From a virus, in the IMG/VR virus record IMGVR_UViG_3300030522_000009, positions 1 through 37,814 of that record: a stretch of DNA of 37,814 bases. The stretch is one strand, 5' to 3'. The stretch's first letter is position 1. Each line of letters begins with the position of its first letter. The position numbers and the translations under genes are program-made. Shown here in pieces: positions 7,158 through 14,418 of the stretch. The notes under the pieces are model-generated. The model was not told the DNA's origin and ran no database searches. It saw only the letters and a list, made by a program, of their open reading frames with translations.

Positions 7158-8408
7158 ATGACCACCCTCAAGATCCGCGAGCTCAAGGCCAAGCGCAGCC
7201 AGCTCGGCCACCAGGCCACGGCCCTCATGCAGACCGCCACCGACGACGGCAACCGGGCGATGACGTCGGACGAGGAGACCCAGTTCGACAAGGTCATGGA
7301 CGAGCGCGACCAGGTCGACCGCACGATCGAGCGCATGGAGCGGCTCCTGGACGACGACCGCCAGGGCATCGACGACATCCCCGACGACGGCCGCCCGGGC
7401 AACCGCAACGCCAAGGCCCAGATGACGGCGTGGAACGCCTACCTGCGCGACGGCCGCCCCGGCCTGAGCGCCGAGCACGCCCGCGCGCTGAACGCCGGCA
7501 ACGACCCCGAGGGCGGATTCCTCGTCGCACCGGAGCAGTTCGTCAACGATCTGCTCGCCAACGTCGACGACCTGCTGCCGCTGCGCGGCCTGGCCACCGT
7601 GATGCGCCTGACGACCGCCGAGTCCCTCGGCGTGCCGACCCGCGACGCCGACCTCGCCGACGCCACCTGGACTTCCGAGGTCGGCACCGGCAGCCAGGAC
7701 GACGCGCTCAGGTTCGGCAAGCGGGAGCTGCGCCCGCACCCGCTCGCCAAGCGGGTCAAGGTCTCCCGCAAGCTGCTGCGCTCGGCGGCCATGGACCCCG
7801 AGAAGATCGTGCGCGAGCGGATGGCCTACCGCCACGCCACCGCGCAGGAGAACGCGTTCATGACCGGCGACGGCAACCAGAAGCCGCTCGGTCTGTTCAC
7901 CGTCGGCAACGCCGACCTCGGCGGCATCACAACCAGCCGGGACCGGGACGTGCCCACCGACGGCACGAACTTCGTGAACAACTCCACCGACGGCTACGCG
8001 GCGGACGCGCTGATCGACGCGAAGTACGCCCTCAAGCCGCAGTACCACCTCAAGGCGCGCTGGCTGTTCCACCGGCTGATCCTCGCCGAGGTCCGCAAGA
8101 TCAAGGACGCCAACGACCAGTACGTGTGGAAGGCCGGCCTCGGCGACCAGCCGGACACCATCCTCGAAATCCCCCACGTCCTGTCGGAGTTCGCGCCGTC
8201 GACGATGGCGAACAACGACTACATCGGGATGCTCGGCGACTTCTCCAACTACTGGATCGTCGACGCCCTGCAGTTCGAGATCCAGCGCCTGATCGAGCTG
8301 TACGCCGAGACCAACCAGATCGGTTTCATCGGCCGCATGGAGTCCGATGCCATGCCGGTCCTGGAGGAGCCGTTCGTACGGCTGCAGTCCAACGACACCG
8401 TCGCCTGA
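7158..8408 (+). CDS. HK97-fold major capsid protein
   Basis: A 416-residue shell protein. Residues 1-85 are a charged coiled-coil delta domain (helices about 5-30 and 40-65) that would act as internal scaffold and be cut off by the protease. The mature part begins around NAGNDPEGGFLVAPEQF (112-128), the typical opening of actinophage HK97-type capsids, and continues with the P and A domains (TSEVGTG near 172, KVSRKLLRSAAMD near 200, and a C-terminal segment rich in hydrophobics). Length fits the family with its delta domain. The ribosome site GAAGGGGACGG precedes ATG 7158; a short GC hairpin lies in the 52-base gap before it. Confidence 0.95.
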   Translation: MTTLKIRELKAKRSQLGHQATALMQTATDDGNRAMTSDEETQFDKVMDERDQVDRTIERMERLLDDDRQGIDDIPDDGRPGNRNAKAQMTAWNAYLRDGRPGLSAEHARALNAGNDPEGGFLVAPEQFVNDLLANVDDLLPLRGLATVMRLTTAESLGVPTRDADLADATWTSEVGTGSQDDALRFGKRELRPHPLAKRVKVSRKLLRSAAMDPEKIVRERMAYRHATAQENAFMTGDGNQKPLGLFTVGNADLGGITTSRDRDVPTDGTNFVNNSTDGYAADALIDAKYALKPQYHLKARWLFHRLILAEVRKIKDANDQYVWKAGLGDQPDTILEIPHVLSEFAPSTMANNDYIGMLGDFSNYWIVDALQFEIQRLIELYAETNQIGFIGRMESDAMPVLEEPFVRLQSNDTVA

Positions 8409-8462
8409 GCCCGGCCCCCCTGATCGACCACCCCGGCCGCAGGGCCAGGAAGGAAACGTCCC

Positions 8463-8840
8463 ATGAGGACCGACATCAAGAACCACATCTCGGTGGCGCA
8501 GTCCATCGCGCCCGCCGCGTACACCGCGACCGCCACCGGAACCGGTGTCGACCTGGCCGGCTTCGACGCGGCCGCCGTCGAGATCACCGTGGGCGCGGTC
8601 GCGAACAACGCCTTCTCCGTCGAGGTCCAGGAATCCGACGCCTCCGGTTCCGGCTACACCGCGGTGGCGACCGCCGACCTCGACGGCACCGAGCCCACGA
8701 CGCTCACCGCGGCCACCACCACCCTGATCGGCTACCACGGCATCAAGCGGTACATCCGCGCCGTGGCCACCGACACCGCCGCCGGAGACGCCGTCTTCGG
8801 CGTCTCCGTCATCCGGGGCAACGGGCGGGTGAAGCCCTGA
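8463..8840 (+). CDS. Putative head decoration protein
   Basis: A 125-residue protein of short alternating hydrophobic/threonine/alanine segments, predicted to be all beta. It has no cysteine and is directly downstream of the capsid gene with a strong ribosome site (AGGAAGGAAACG). Position and composition suggest a capsid decoration or head-surface protein; this is inference, as no family motif is decisive. The pattern TITVGA..N.FSVEVQESD and a C-terminal IKRYIRAVATDTAAG are similar in style to small beta-barrel head proteins of other actinophages. It overlaps the next gene as TGATG. Confidence 0.55.
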   Translation: MRTDIKNHISVAQSIAPAAYTATATGTGVDLAGFDAAAVEITVGAVANNAFSVEVQESDASGSGYTAVATADLDGTEPTTLTAATTTLIGYHGIKRYIRAVATDTAAGDAVFGVSVIRGNGRVKP

Positions 8841-9184
8841 TGCGCGTCGAATTCACACGCCCTGTGGCAAGCCCCGGGGTGTCCGCGTACGCCGGACAGA
8901 TCCTCGACCTGCCCGAAGAGGACGCCCTCAAGCGCATCGAGGCCGGCCACTGCACGGCCGTCGACCAGCCCAAGCAGTCCCTGCGCGAGAAGTTCCTCGG
9001 CCGCAGGGGCAAGAGCGGATCGGACACCGCACCGCCCGCCGAGCCGGACGCCAAGCCGCTGGACAAGATGACCGTCGAGCAGCTCAAGGCGTACGCCGAC
9101 GAGCACGACATCCCCCTGCCCGAGGCCGGCAAGAAAGCGGACCTCATCGCCGCGATCGAGGCCGAACTCACGGACCGCGAGTGA
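8840..9184 (+). CDS. Head-region protein with C-terminal SAP/HeH-like domain
   Basis: A 114-residue protein. The N-terminal 45 residues (KRIEAGHCTAV near 31-41) look like a short beta/helix segment found in actinophage head genes. A proline-rich, charged linker follows. Residues 76-111 (KMTVEQLKAYADEHDIPL, then KKADLIAAIEAEL) match the helix-extended-loop-helix pattern of SAP, LEM or HeH domains, which bind DNA or act as anchors. It is translationally coupled to the preceding gene and 18 bases before the connector gene. A role in the head interior or at the connector is possible. Confidence 0.6.
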   Translation: MRVEFTRPVASPGVSAYAGQILDLPEEDALKRIEAGHCTAVDQPKQSLREKFLGRRGKSGSDTAPPAEPDAKPLDKMTVEQLKAYADEHDIPLPEAGKKADLIAAIEAELTDRE

Positions 9185-9202
9185 CGAAGGGGGTGGGGTG
9201 CC

Positions 9203-9802
9203 GTGGCAGCTGCCACCGCCAATGAGCTGCGCCTGTTCCTGCGGCACCCCGGCGCCTTCACCGACGACGAGACCGCCCAGGCCGAGCTCCTCATCGAGCT
9301 CGCCGAGGGCGAGATCAACGACGTCACCGGGCAGTCCCTCGAACTGGCCGAGGACACCGTCGTCCTCGACGCGCCCACCCGCCAGGACCCCTGGCCGCAC
9401 GTCCCGGGCACCGGCTCGCACAAGCTCCTCCTGCCGCGCTGGCCGGTGACCGCGGTCGACTCGGTCACGATCCTCAACGACACCGAGGCGGACGAGGTCC
9501 TCGTCTACGGCGCGGACCACGACTACACGTGGTCCGCCGCCGGCATCCTCACCCGCGTCAACGGCTGGTGGCCGACCTGGGACCGGTCCGTCCAGGCCGT
9601 CTACACCGCCGGCCACGACCCCTACCCCGTCGGAGCCAAGCGCATCGTGCTGCGGATGGCAGCCGCCGCCTGGGGCAACCCGATGCTGCTGGCCTCCGAG
9701 TCCCTCGGCGACCACTCCCGCAGCTTCTCCGCCGAGGCCCTGGGGATGTCCATGTCGGACAAGGACCGCAAGCTCCTCGGCGTGTACCGGGCGCGGACAT
9801 GA
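9203..9802 (+). CDS. Head-tail connector (adaptor) protein
   Basis: A 199-residue protein starting at GTG 9203. The first 40 residues are helical (NELRLFLRHPGAF, DDETAQAELLIELAEGEIND), the hallmark of gp6/gp15-like head-to-tail adaptors that sit under the portal ring. A central part with LPRWPVTAVDSVTI, typical of the actinophage branch, follows, then a C-terminal helical part containing RIVLRMAAAAWGNP. Gene order (after the capsid, before the head-closure protein) agrees. The start codon lies inside a perfect 14-base palindrome (GTGGCAGCTGCCAC). It overlaps the next gene as ATGA. Confidence 0.8.
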   Translation: MAAATANELRLFLRHPGAFTDDETAQAELLIELAEGEINDVTGQSLELAEDTVVLDAPTRQDPWPHVPGTGSHKLLLPRWPVTAVDSVTILNDTEADEVLVYGADHDYTWSAAGILTRVNGWWPTWDRSVQAVYTAGHDPYPVGAKRIVLRMAAAAWGNPMLLASESLGDHSRSFSAEALGMSMSDKDRKLLGVYRART

Positions 9803-10143
9803 TCGGCCACTGGCTCAACCGGCAGCTGCAGGTGTGGCGGCCGGAGAGTACGGACGACGGCTACGGCGGGGAGACCACCACCCACGTTCAGCAGCCCGAT
9901 CCGGTCCTCGCGAAGGTCGACCAGCCCTCCGCCACCGACCGGCTGCTGGCCGCGCAGACCAGCAGCAAGCACAGCCACGACATCTTCCTCCTGCCGGGCG
10001 CCGACGTCCGGCGCCTCGACGAGCTACGGGACGCGTCGACCGGCGATTCCTGGAGGGTGCTGCACGTCGTGGCCCCATCGAGCACCCGCTACCGCAAAGC
10101 ACAGTCCGAACTCATCCAAGGGGAAGGGGAGCCCGATGGCTGA
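9799..10143 (+). CDS. Head closure / head-tail joining protein
   Basis: A 114-residue small beta protein starting at ATG 9799 in an ATGA overlap. Features of the Phage_H_T_join (gp16-like) family are visible: an N-terminal LNRQLQVWRPES, a middle with VLAKVDQPSATDRLLAAQT, then HDIFLLPGADVRRLDELRD and a final WRVLHVVAPSSTRYRKAQSELI, where the strand and basic ending are typical. It would close the head after packaging and join it to the tail. It overlaps the following gene by 8 bases. Confidence 0.8.
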   Translation: MIGHWLNRQLQVWRPESTDDGYGGETTTHVQQPDPVLAKVDQPSATDRLLAAQTSSKHSHDIFLLPGADVRRLDELRDASTGDSWRVLHVVAPSSTRYRKAQSELIQGEGEPDG

Positions 10144-10474
10144 CCTGAATCTGATCACGGTCCCGGTCGCCACCGGCATCGCCGACGTCGCCGCCCAGGC
10201 CGTCGCCGCGGCGGGCGGCGGCGACACCGCCCCCGTCGGGCCCGGCCGGTTCCTGTACGTCAACAACGGCTCGGGCGGCTCCATCACGGTCACACTGGCC
10301 ACCCCCGGGCAGGTGTCCGGGATCGACATCGCGAACGTCGCCGTGGCGATCGCCGCCGGCGACCACGCGCTCATCCCTCTCAGCAACGTGTTCCGCGGCG
10401 CCACCGGCCGTGCCGCGATCACCTACAGCGGCGTCACCACCCTGACCGTCGCAGCCTTCGAGCTGGGCACGTGA
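10136..10474 (+). CDS. Putative beta-rich head or neck protein
   Basis: A 112-residue protein, alanine/valine/glycine-rich, with no cysteine and predicted beta strands throughout (FLYVNNGSGGSITVTLATPG, AVAIAAGDHALIPLS, AAITYSGVTTLTVAAFELG). A small decoration-like protein between head-closure and gp10-like genes is frequent in Streptomyces phages. Function is not established. The composition resembles the 8463-8840 protein, so a related fold or duplicated decoration role is possible. It starts with ATG 10136 after AAGGGGAAGGGGAG and ends in a GTGA overlap. Confidence 0.55.
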   Translation: MADLNLITVPVATGIADVAAQAVAAAGGGDTAPVGPGRFLYVNNGSGGSITVTLATPGQVSGIDIANVAVAIAAGDHALIPLSNVFRGATGRAAITYSGVTTLTVAAFELGT

Positions 10475-10653
10475 GCGCCGAGCACGAACGCCCGGGCGCA
10501 CCGCAGAAGCCGCACGTCGCGCGCGAGGCGCACGAGTGCAAGCAGCTCGCCGAGGACGAGACACGGCCGACCGCCGACCGGCTGGTATGGGCGGTCCTCG
10601 CCGTCGCCGCCGAGCTGCACATCATCCGCAAAGAGAAACGGCGCGGCCGGTGA
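10471..10653 (+). CDS. Small hypothetical protein, 60 aa
   Basis: It starts at GTG 10471, overlapping the previous stop by four bases, and ends in another GTGA overlap. It is polar and histidine- and glutamate-rich, with a short hydrophobic helix (about 38-52: RLVWAVLAVAAELHII) and a basic tail. The overlaps on both sides are the main support. No family recognised. Confidence 0.55.
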   Translation: MSAEHERPGAPQKPHVAREAHECKQLAEDETRPTADRLVWAVLAVAAELHIIRKEKRRGR

Positions 10654-10871
10654 CCGGGTGGATCGCGCTCGCGGCCTCTGCTGCTGCCCTCGTCCTGGCC
10701 TGCCGCTGGACCCGTGAGACAGCGGCCCATACACGCCGGGCCGAGGCGGCAGCAGCCCGCTCCGAGGCGGCGCACCGCAAGGCTCAGGCTCTGAGAGAGG
10801 AGGGGCTCGATGGCACGCAGGCGGGCGACGGTGACGATCACCGGTCTGGCGCGGCTGAGGCAGCGTCTTGA
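10650..10871 (+). CDS. Small membrane-anchored hypothetical protein, 73 aa
   Basis: GTG 10650 overlaps the preceding stop. One N-terminal membrane helix (about 4-19) is followed by an alanine/glutamate/arginine helix likely to be a coiled coil, then a polar tail. The last 62 bases overlap the gp10-like gene in another frame, which is long for a real overlap, so the C-terminal end could be spurious even if the start is real. Function unknown. Confidence 0.45.
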   Translation: MTGWIALAASAAALVLACRWTRETAAHTRRAEAAAARSEAAHRKAQALREEGLDGTQAGDGDDHRSGAAEAAS

Positions 10872-11184
10872 GGATCTGCCCGAGGAGATCAGGCAGGCAC
10901 TCGTCAAAGGGGTGAGGGAGTCGGCCGAGGCCGTACGCGACGACGTCCAGCGCAACGTGCCGGCCGACACCGGCAACCTGCGCGAAAGCGTGGACATCCG
11001 CTACCGGGAGGGCGGTCTGGTCGCCGACGTGGGCTGGTTCGAGCCGGCCGACTTCTACGCCGCCTTCGTCGAGTACGGCACCCGCCGCCAGCCCGCTCAG
11101 CCGTCCCTGCACCCGGCGCTGCAGCGGGAACGCGGACGCTACGCCGCCCGGCTGACGGACGAGGTACGGCGGGTGCTGCGGTGA
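10810..11184 (+). CDS. HK97 gp10-like neck/tail-completion protein
   Basis: A 124-residue protein with the typical gp10 layout: a basic N-terminus (MARRRATVTITGLARL), a helix with LPEEIRQALVKGVRESAEAVRD, then NVPADTGNLRESVDIRY and a beta part with AAFVEYGTRRQPAQPSLHPAL, the family's signature end. It is an adaptor at the head-tail junction and lies before the tail terminator gene as expected. The ribosome site GAGAGAGGAGGGG precedes ATG 10810. Confidence 0.88.
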   Translation: MARRRATVTITGLARLRQRLEDLPEEIRQALVKGVRESAEAVRDDVQRNVPADTGNLRESVDIRYREGGLVADVGWFEPADFYAAFVEYGTRRQPAQPSLHPALQRERGRYAARLTDEVRRVLR

Positions 11185-11609
11185 GTACGCCCACCCCCGG
11201 GCTGGCCGCACTGCCCGCGCAGGCCGGCGTCCGTACCGCGCTGCTCGCCGATGTGCCGCTCATGGGCCTGGTCAAGGGCGTCTTCGACTGGGTCGGGGAG
11301 AAGCAGGCCTACCCCTACATCGTCATCGGTGAGGCGGTGGAGACCCCGGCCAACGCGCACGACCGGCACGGCTCGGAGGTGCTGGAGACCCTGCACATCT
11401 GGGACCAGAACAGGGGCTTCGCCCAGAGCCTCACGATCGCGGCCCGTGTGATCCAGGCCCTGGACCACACGCCGCTGGCCATCGAGGGCCATGTCCACCG
11501 GTGGACGCGGTTCGTGTCCCTGCAGACGCTGATTGACCCCGAGCCCCCGGGCGACATCCGGCACGTGCCGATGACGTTCCGTATCGGCACCGAGGTTGCC
11601 CCCGCGTAA
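11181..11609 (+). CDS. Tail completion / terminator protein (DUF3168-like)
   Basis: A 142-residue protein starting at GTG 11181 in a GTGA overlap. The order of features fits DUF3168 tail terminators: a helical start, AYPYIVIGEAVETPAN, HGSEVLETLHIWDQNRGF, a helix (AQSLTIAARVIQALD), and a C-terminal beta part ending HVPMTFRIGTEV. It would cap the tail tube when it reaches full length and join it to the head. The next gene is the tail tube protein, which fits. Confidence 0.82.
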   Translation: MSTPTPGLAALPAQAGVRTALLADVPLMGLVKGVFDWVGEKQAYPYIVIGEAVETPANAHDRHGSEVLETLHIWDQNRGFAQSLTIAARVIQALDHTPLAIEGHVHRWTRFVSLQTLIDPEPPGDIRHVPMTFRIGTEVAPA

Positions 11610-11625
11610 CCGCCCGATCAACGAC

Positions 11626-11640
11626 CGGCCCCGGGCCGGA
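11626..11640. other. Short GC hairpin before tail tube gene
   Basis: CCGGCC and GGCCGG pair around a three-base loop in the 53-base gap between the tail terminator and tail tube genes, 10 bases before the strong ribosome site AAGGAGGAG. It may stabilise the 5' end of a highly expressed mRNA or be a processing site. Confidence 0.35.
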
Positions 11641-11662
11641 CCCCTAGCAAGGAGGAGCGGCC

Positions 11663-12097
11663 ATGGCCGGCCTTGACGCATTCGGCACGCAGTTCAAGAG
11701 GGACTCCACGGGCTCCGGCTCGTTCGTGGCGATCGCCAACGTCCCGGACATCTCCGGGCCGTCGAGGTCGCGTGAGGCCATCGAGGTCACCGCCCACGAC
11801 AGCCCGGACCAGTACCGGGAGTTCGTCAAGGGCCTCAAGGACGGCGGGGAAGTCGAGATCACCATCAACTACGACCCCGGTGAGGCGACCCACCAGGCCC
11901 TGGACGACGACTTCGAGGAACACGACCTGCGCGACTACCAGGTCGTCGTCCTGCCCGGCGAGGCGGACGAGCACACGTGGGAGTTCTCCGGGCTCATCAC
12001 GGACCTGGGGGACGAGTTCCCGCACGACGACAAGATGGAACGGACCGTCACCTTCAAGATCTCCGGCAAGCCGACGCTGACTGCGACCGGCGCCTGA
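11663..12097 (+). CDS. Major tail tube protein
   Basis: A 144-residue beta-rich protein. Visible features fit tube proteins of the lambda gpV type: a conserved opening (FVAIANVPDISGPSRSREAIEVTAHDS), a central EVEITINYDPG segment, then HTWEFSGLITDLG and a terminal ERTVTFKISGKP strand. It polymerises as hexameric rings into the tail tube. The very strong ribosome site (AAGGAGGAG) agrees with a high-copy product. It lies just before the tail chaperones. Confidence 0.88.
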   Translation: MAGLDAFGTQFKRDSTGSGSFVAIANVPDISGPSRSREAIEVTAHDSPDQYREFVKGLKDGGEVEITINYDPGEATHQALDDDFEEHDLRDYQVVVLPGEADEHTWEFSGLITDLGDEFPHDDKMERTVTFKISGKPTLTATGA

Positions 12098-12116
12098 CGA
12101 GAACGGGGAAGAACCG

Positions 12117-12527
12117 ATGGCACTGCTGACGAAGGCCCAGATCAACTCCGCCGTCGACCGCAAGTGGGAGGACGTGCCCGTGCCCGAGTGGGGCGAGGGT
12201 GCGCAGGTCCGGCTCATGGAGCTCACGGCCGCCGACCGCGGCTACATCGAGGCCGGTTCCGTCGTGGCCCAGGGGCAGAACCCCCAGCTGAAGGTGGATT
12301 CCCTCAAGGTCTACCGCCAGAAACTCGTGGCGTTCGCGATGGTCGACGAGAACTTCGAGCGGCTGTACTCCAACAAGGAGATCGGCGACCTGGACGGGAA
12401 GTCCGGTGCGGTGATCGAGCGGCTGGCGGCCAAGGTCCAGGAGCTGTCGGGCATGGGCCGGTTCGCCGTGAAGGAAGCCGAGGGAAACTCCGCCGCCGCC
12501 CCGGGCGGCTCTTCCGTTTCCGGCTAG
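12117..12527 (+). CDS. Tail assembly chaperone, G-type (zero frame)
   Basis: A 136-residue protein, mostly helical and acidic, starting at ATG 12117 after GGGGAAG. Its position between tube and tape measure genes is that of gpG-like chaperones, which coat the tape measure during tail assembly. The second half (about 58-110) carries conserved-looking helices with KVYRQKLVAFAMVDENFERL. Near its end is the heptamer CCCGGGC at 12500-12506, in phase for -1 slippage onto the next frame, so a minority of ribosomes likely make a longer product. Confidence 0.83.
   Translation: MALLTKAQINSAVDRKWEDVPVPEWGEGAQVRLMELTAADRGYIEAGSVVAQGQNPQLKVDSLKVYRQKLVAFAMVDENFERLYSNKEIGDLDGKSGAVIERLAAKVQELSGMGRFAVKEAEGNSAAAPGGSSVSG
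12500..12506 (+). promoter_or_regulatory. Probable -1 ribosomal frameshift site CCCGGGC
   Basis: It fits the X XXY YYZ rule exactly in the zero frame (C CCG GGC). After slipping, the tRNAs would re-pair on CCC and GGG. The -1 frame then reads through the zero-frame stop at 12525-12527 into the T-type chaperone frame. I did not find a clear downstream stem-loop. Such slips in tail chaperone genes are well established in long-tailed phages. Confidence 0.75.
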
Positions 12528-12841
12528 CGGAACACCTCGGGATGACGGTGGCCGACCTGGACTCCCGGCTGGGTTCGGCCGAGCTGACCGAGTGGATGGC
12601 GTTCGAGAGACTCACCGGCCCGCTCGGCAGGCGCAGGCACGACATCCAGGCGGCCACCATCGCGGCCACCATCGCCAACGCCAACCGGGGCAAGAAGGGC
12701 AAGAAGTTCAAGGTGACGGACTTCCTGCTGCCCTACGGGACGCAGCGCAAGAGCCCCGAGGAGATGCTCGCGACGATCCGCGCCGTCAACAGATCGATGG
12801 GGGGTACCGAGCATGTCCCAGGTGGACGAGGTGAAGGTTGA
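12506..12841 (+). CDS. Tail assembly chaperone, T-type extension made by frameshift
   Basis: The 111 codons of the -1 frame have no convincing start of their own. Joined after residue 130 of the zero-frame chaperone (12117-12506 then 12506-12841) they give a fusion of 241 residues. The segment LAEHLGMTVADLDSRLGSAE and the following TEWMAFERLTGPLGRRRHD have the look of T-type chaperone ends in actinophages: short helices, many arginines, then an alanine-rich helix (IQAATIAATIANAN) and a lysine/glycine patch. Its end overlaps the tape measure start by 29 bases. Confidence 0.75.
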   Translation, partial: RLFRFRLAEHLGMTVADLDSRLGSAELTEWMAFERLTGPLGRRRHDIQAATIAATIANANRGKKGKKFKVTDFLLPYGTQRKSPEEMLATIRAVNRSMGGTEHVPGGRGEG

Positions 12842-14414
12842 GATTGCCGCGGACATGGGCACCACGGCCGCGACGATCAGCGACACGGCCGGCGGCCTCG
12901 ACACACTGGACGCCGCTGCCAGGTCCGCCAGTGACGGCCTCGGCCAGGCGGACGCCGAGGCCAATGGTCTCACCGGCCGGATGGACGCGGTCGGGGCCGG
13001 GGCGCTCGGCGCCGCGGCTGCGTTCGCCAGCATGGGCGACATCGTCAACGGCGCCGTCGACCTGTGGAACACGGGCGAGCAGCGGGCCGACGACCTCGCC
13101 CGCGCACAGAACGATGTGGCCCAGGCGGCGCTCGACGTCAAGCAGGCCAACGTCGACATGAGGCAGTCGCAGATCGATGCGAACCAGGCGCAGCTGGACG
13201 GCACTCAGTCGGGCATCGACCTCAAGCAGGCACTCCTCGACCAGAAGGTCGCGCAGCAGGACTACAACGACGCGGTCAAGGAGTTCGGGCCCAACTCCCT
13301 CGAGGCCCAGCAGGCGCAGATCGACCTGAGCCAGGCGGACGCGGACGCCAAACAGGCCAAACTCGACGGCAAGCAGGCGACCGAGGACTACAGCCAGGCC
13401 CAGGTCGACGGCAAGCAGGCGGCGATCGATGCCAGCAACGCGCAGCTGGACCTCAACGAGGCTCAGCGCAACGTGGTAGGCGCAGGCGTGATGGGCTCCT
13501 GGATCGGCACCGTCTCGCAGATCGGCACGGCCCTGTTCGGCCTGATCGGCACCTTCGCCCTGTTCGGGGCCCAGACCCTCGCCACCGCGGCGACCGCGGT
13601 CGGCTCGGCCATCTCCACGGCGGCGGCCTGGGTGGGCAGCTGGGTCACGATGGCCGCGGCCTCGACGCTGAACGCGATCAAGATGGCGGCCGCGTGGCTG
13701 ATCTCCATCTGGCCGATCGCCCTGATCATCGCTGCCGTCGTCGGCCTGGCAATCGTGATCATCAAGAACTGGGACACGATCAAGGTGTGGACCCTCAGGA
13801 TCTTCACCGGGGTCTGGAGCTGGCTCAAGGGCCTGTGGGACGACGTCGTGGCCCTGTTCAACTGGGCCATCGGCATGGTGAAGGCGATCTTCCTGAACTT
13901 CACCCCGCTGGGCATCATCATCAAGAACTGGGGTGCGATCACCGGCTGGGTCTCCACCCAGTGGAGCAGCATCGGAGGGACGATCTCCAACTGGGTCGGC
14001 AGGATCAAGGGCTTCTTCGGCGGCATGTGGGACGGCGTCGTCAGCGGCCTCAAGGCGGCCCTGAACGGCATCATCAGCCTCCTCAACGGCGGCATCTCCT
14101 CCGTCAACACCCTGATCGGCGGGGCCAACCGGCTTCCCGGCGTGAACATCGGCTTCATCCCGCACATCCCCTTCCTGGCCGAGGGCGGCGTCACGACCGG
14201 CCCGACCATGGCCATGATCGGCGAAGGCCGTGAGCAGGAAGCGGTGCTCCCGCTGAGCAAGCTCCAGGGCCTGCTGAACACCGCAGGCGGCAGCTCTCAG
14301 CGCGTCGTCCTCGAATTCGAGGGCGCCGAGGACGCCTTCATCACCTGGTTCCAGGACGCCACCCGCCGCAAGGGCGGCGGATCCGTCGGCAGACTCGCAG
14401 GGGAGGAGGGGTGA
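12813..14414 (+). CDS. Tape measure protein (short)
   Basis: A 533-residue protein that sets tail length and is chaperoned by the G/T products. Residues 100-218 are a continuous heptad coiled coil of 17 units, most with the form (I/L/V)DxxQAx; three degenerate units (149-169) keep the phase. A strongly hydrophobic middle follows (about 222-330), with several membrane-like helices typical of tape measures, then a glycine/isoleucine-rich part and a conserved-looking LAEGGVTTGPTMAMIGEGRE near 453-472, common in tape measure C-termini. At roughly 1.5 angstrom per residue it predicts a tail of about 80 nm (rule of thumb). Confidence 0.9.
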   Translation: MSQVDEVKVEIAADMGTTAATISDTAGGLDTLDAAARSASDGLGQADAEANGLTGRMDAVGAGALGAAAAFASMGDIVNGAVDLWNTGEQRADDLARAQNDVAQAALDVKQANVDMRQSQIDANQAQLDGTQSGIDLKQALLDQKVAQQDYNDAVKEFGPNSLEAQQAQIDLSQADADAKQAKLDGKQATEDYSQAQVDGKQAAIDASNAQLDLNEAQRNVVGAGVMGSWIGTVSQIGTALFGLIGTFALFGAQTLATAATAVGSAISTAAAWVGSWVTMAAASTLNAIKMAAAWLISIWPIALIIAAVVGLAIVIIKNWDTIKVWTLRIFTGVWSWLKGLWDDVVALFNWAIGMVKAIFLNFTPLGIIIKNWGAITGWVSTQWSSIGGTISNWVGRIKGFFGGMWDGVVSGLKAALNGIISLLNGGISSVNTLIGGANRLPGVNIGFIPHIPFLAEGGVTTGPTMAMIGEGREQEAVLPLSKLQGLLNTAGGSSQRVVLEFEGAEDAFITWFQDATRRKGGGSVGRLAGEEG

Positions 14415-14418
14415 CGCC

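Noticed and set aside
4085-7414. 1109-codon open frame on the minus strand opposite portal and protease
   Set aside because: Same reason: composition shadow of the portal, protease and capsid genes, with low-complexity valine/glycine/aspartate sequence and no start signal.
12164-12505. Independent gene in the -1 frame before the slip site
   Set aside because: The frame upstream of the slip site is arginine/glycine-rich shadow sequence; only the part after the slip reads like a chaperone.
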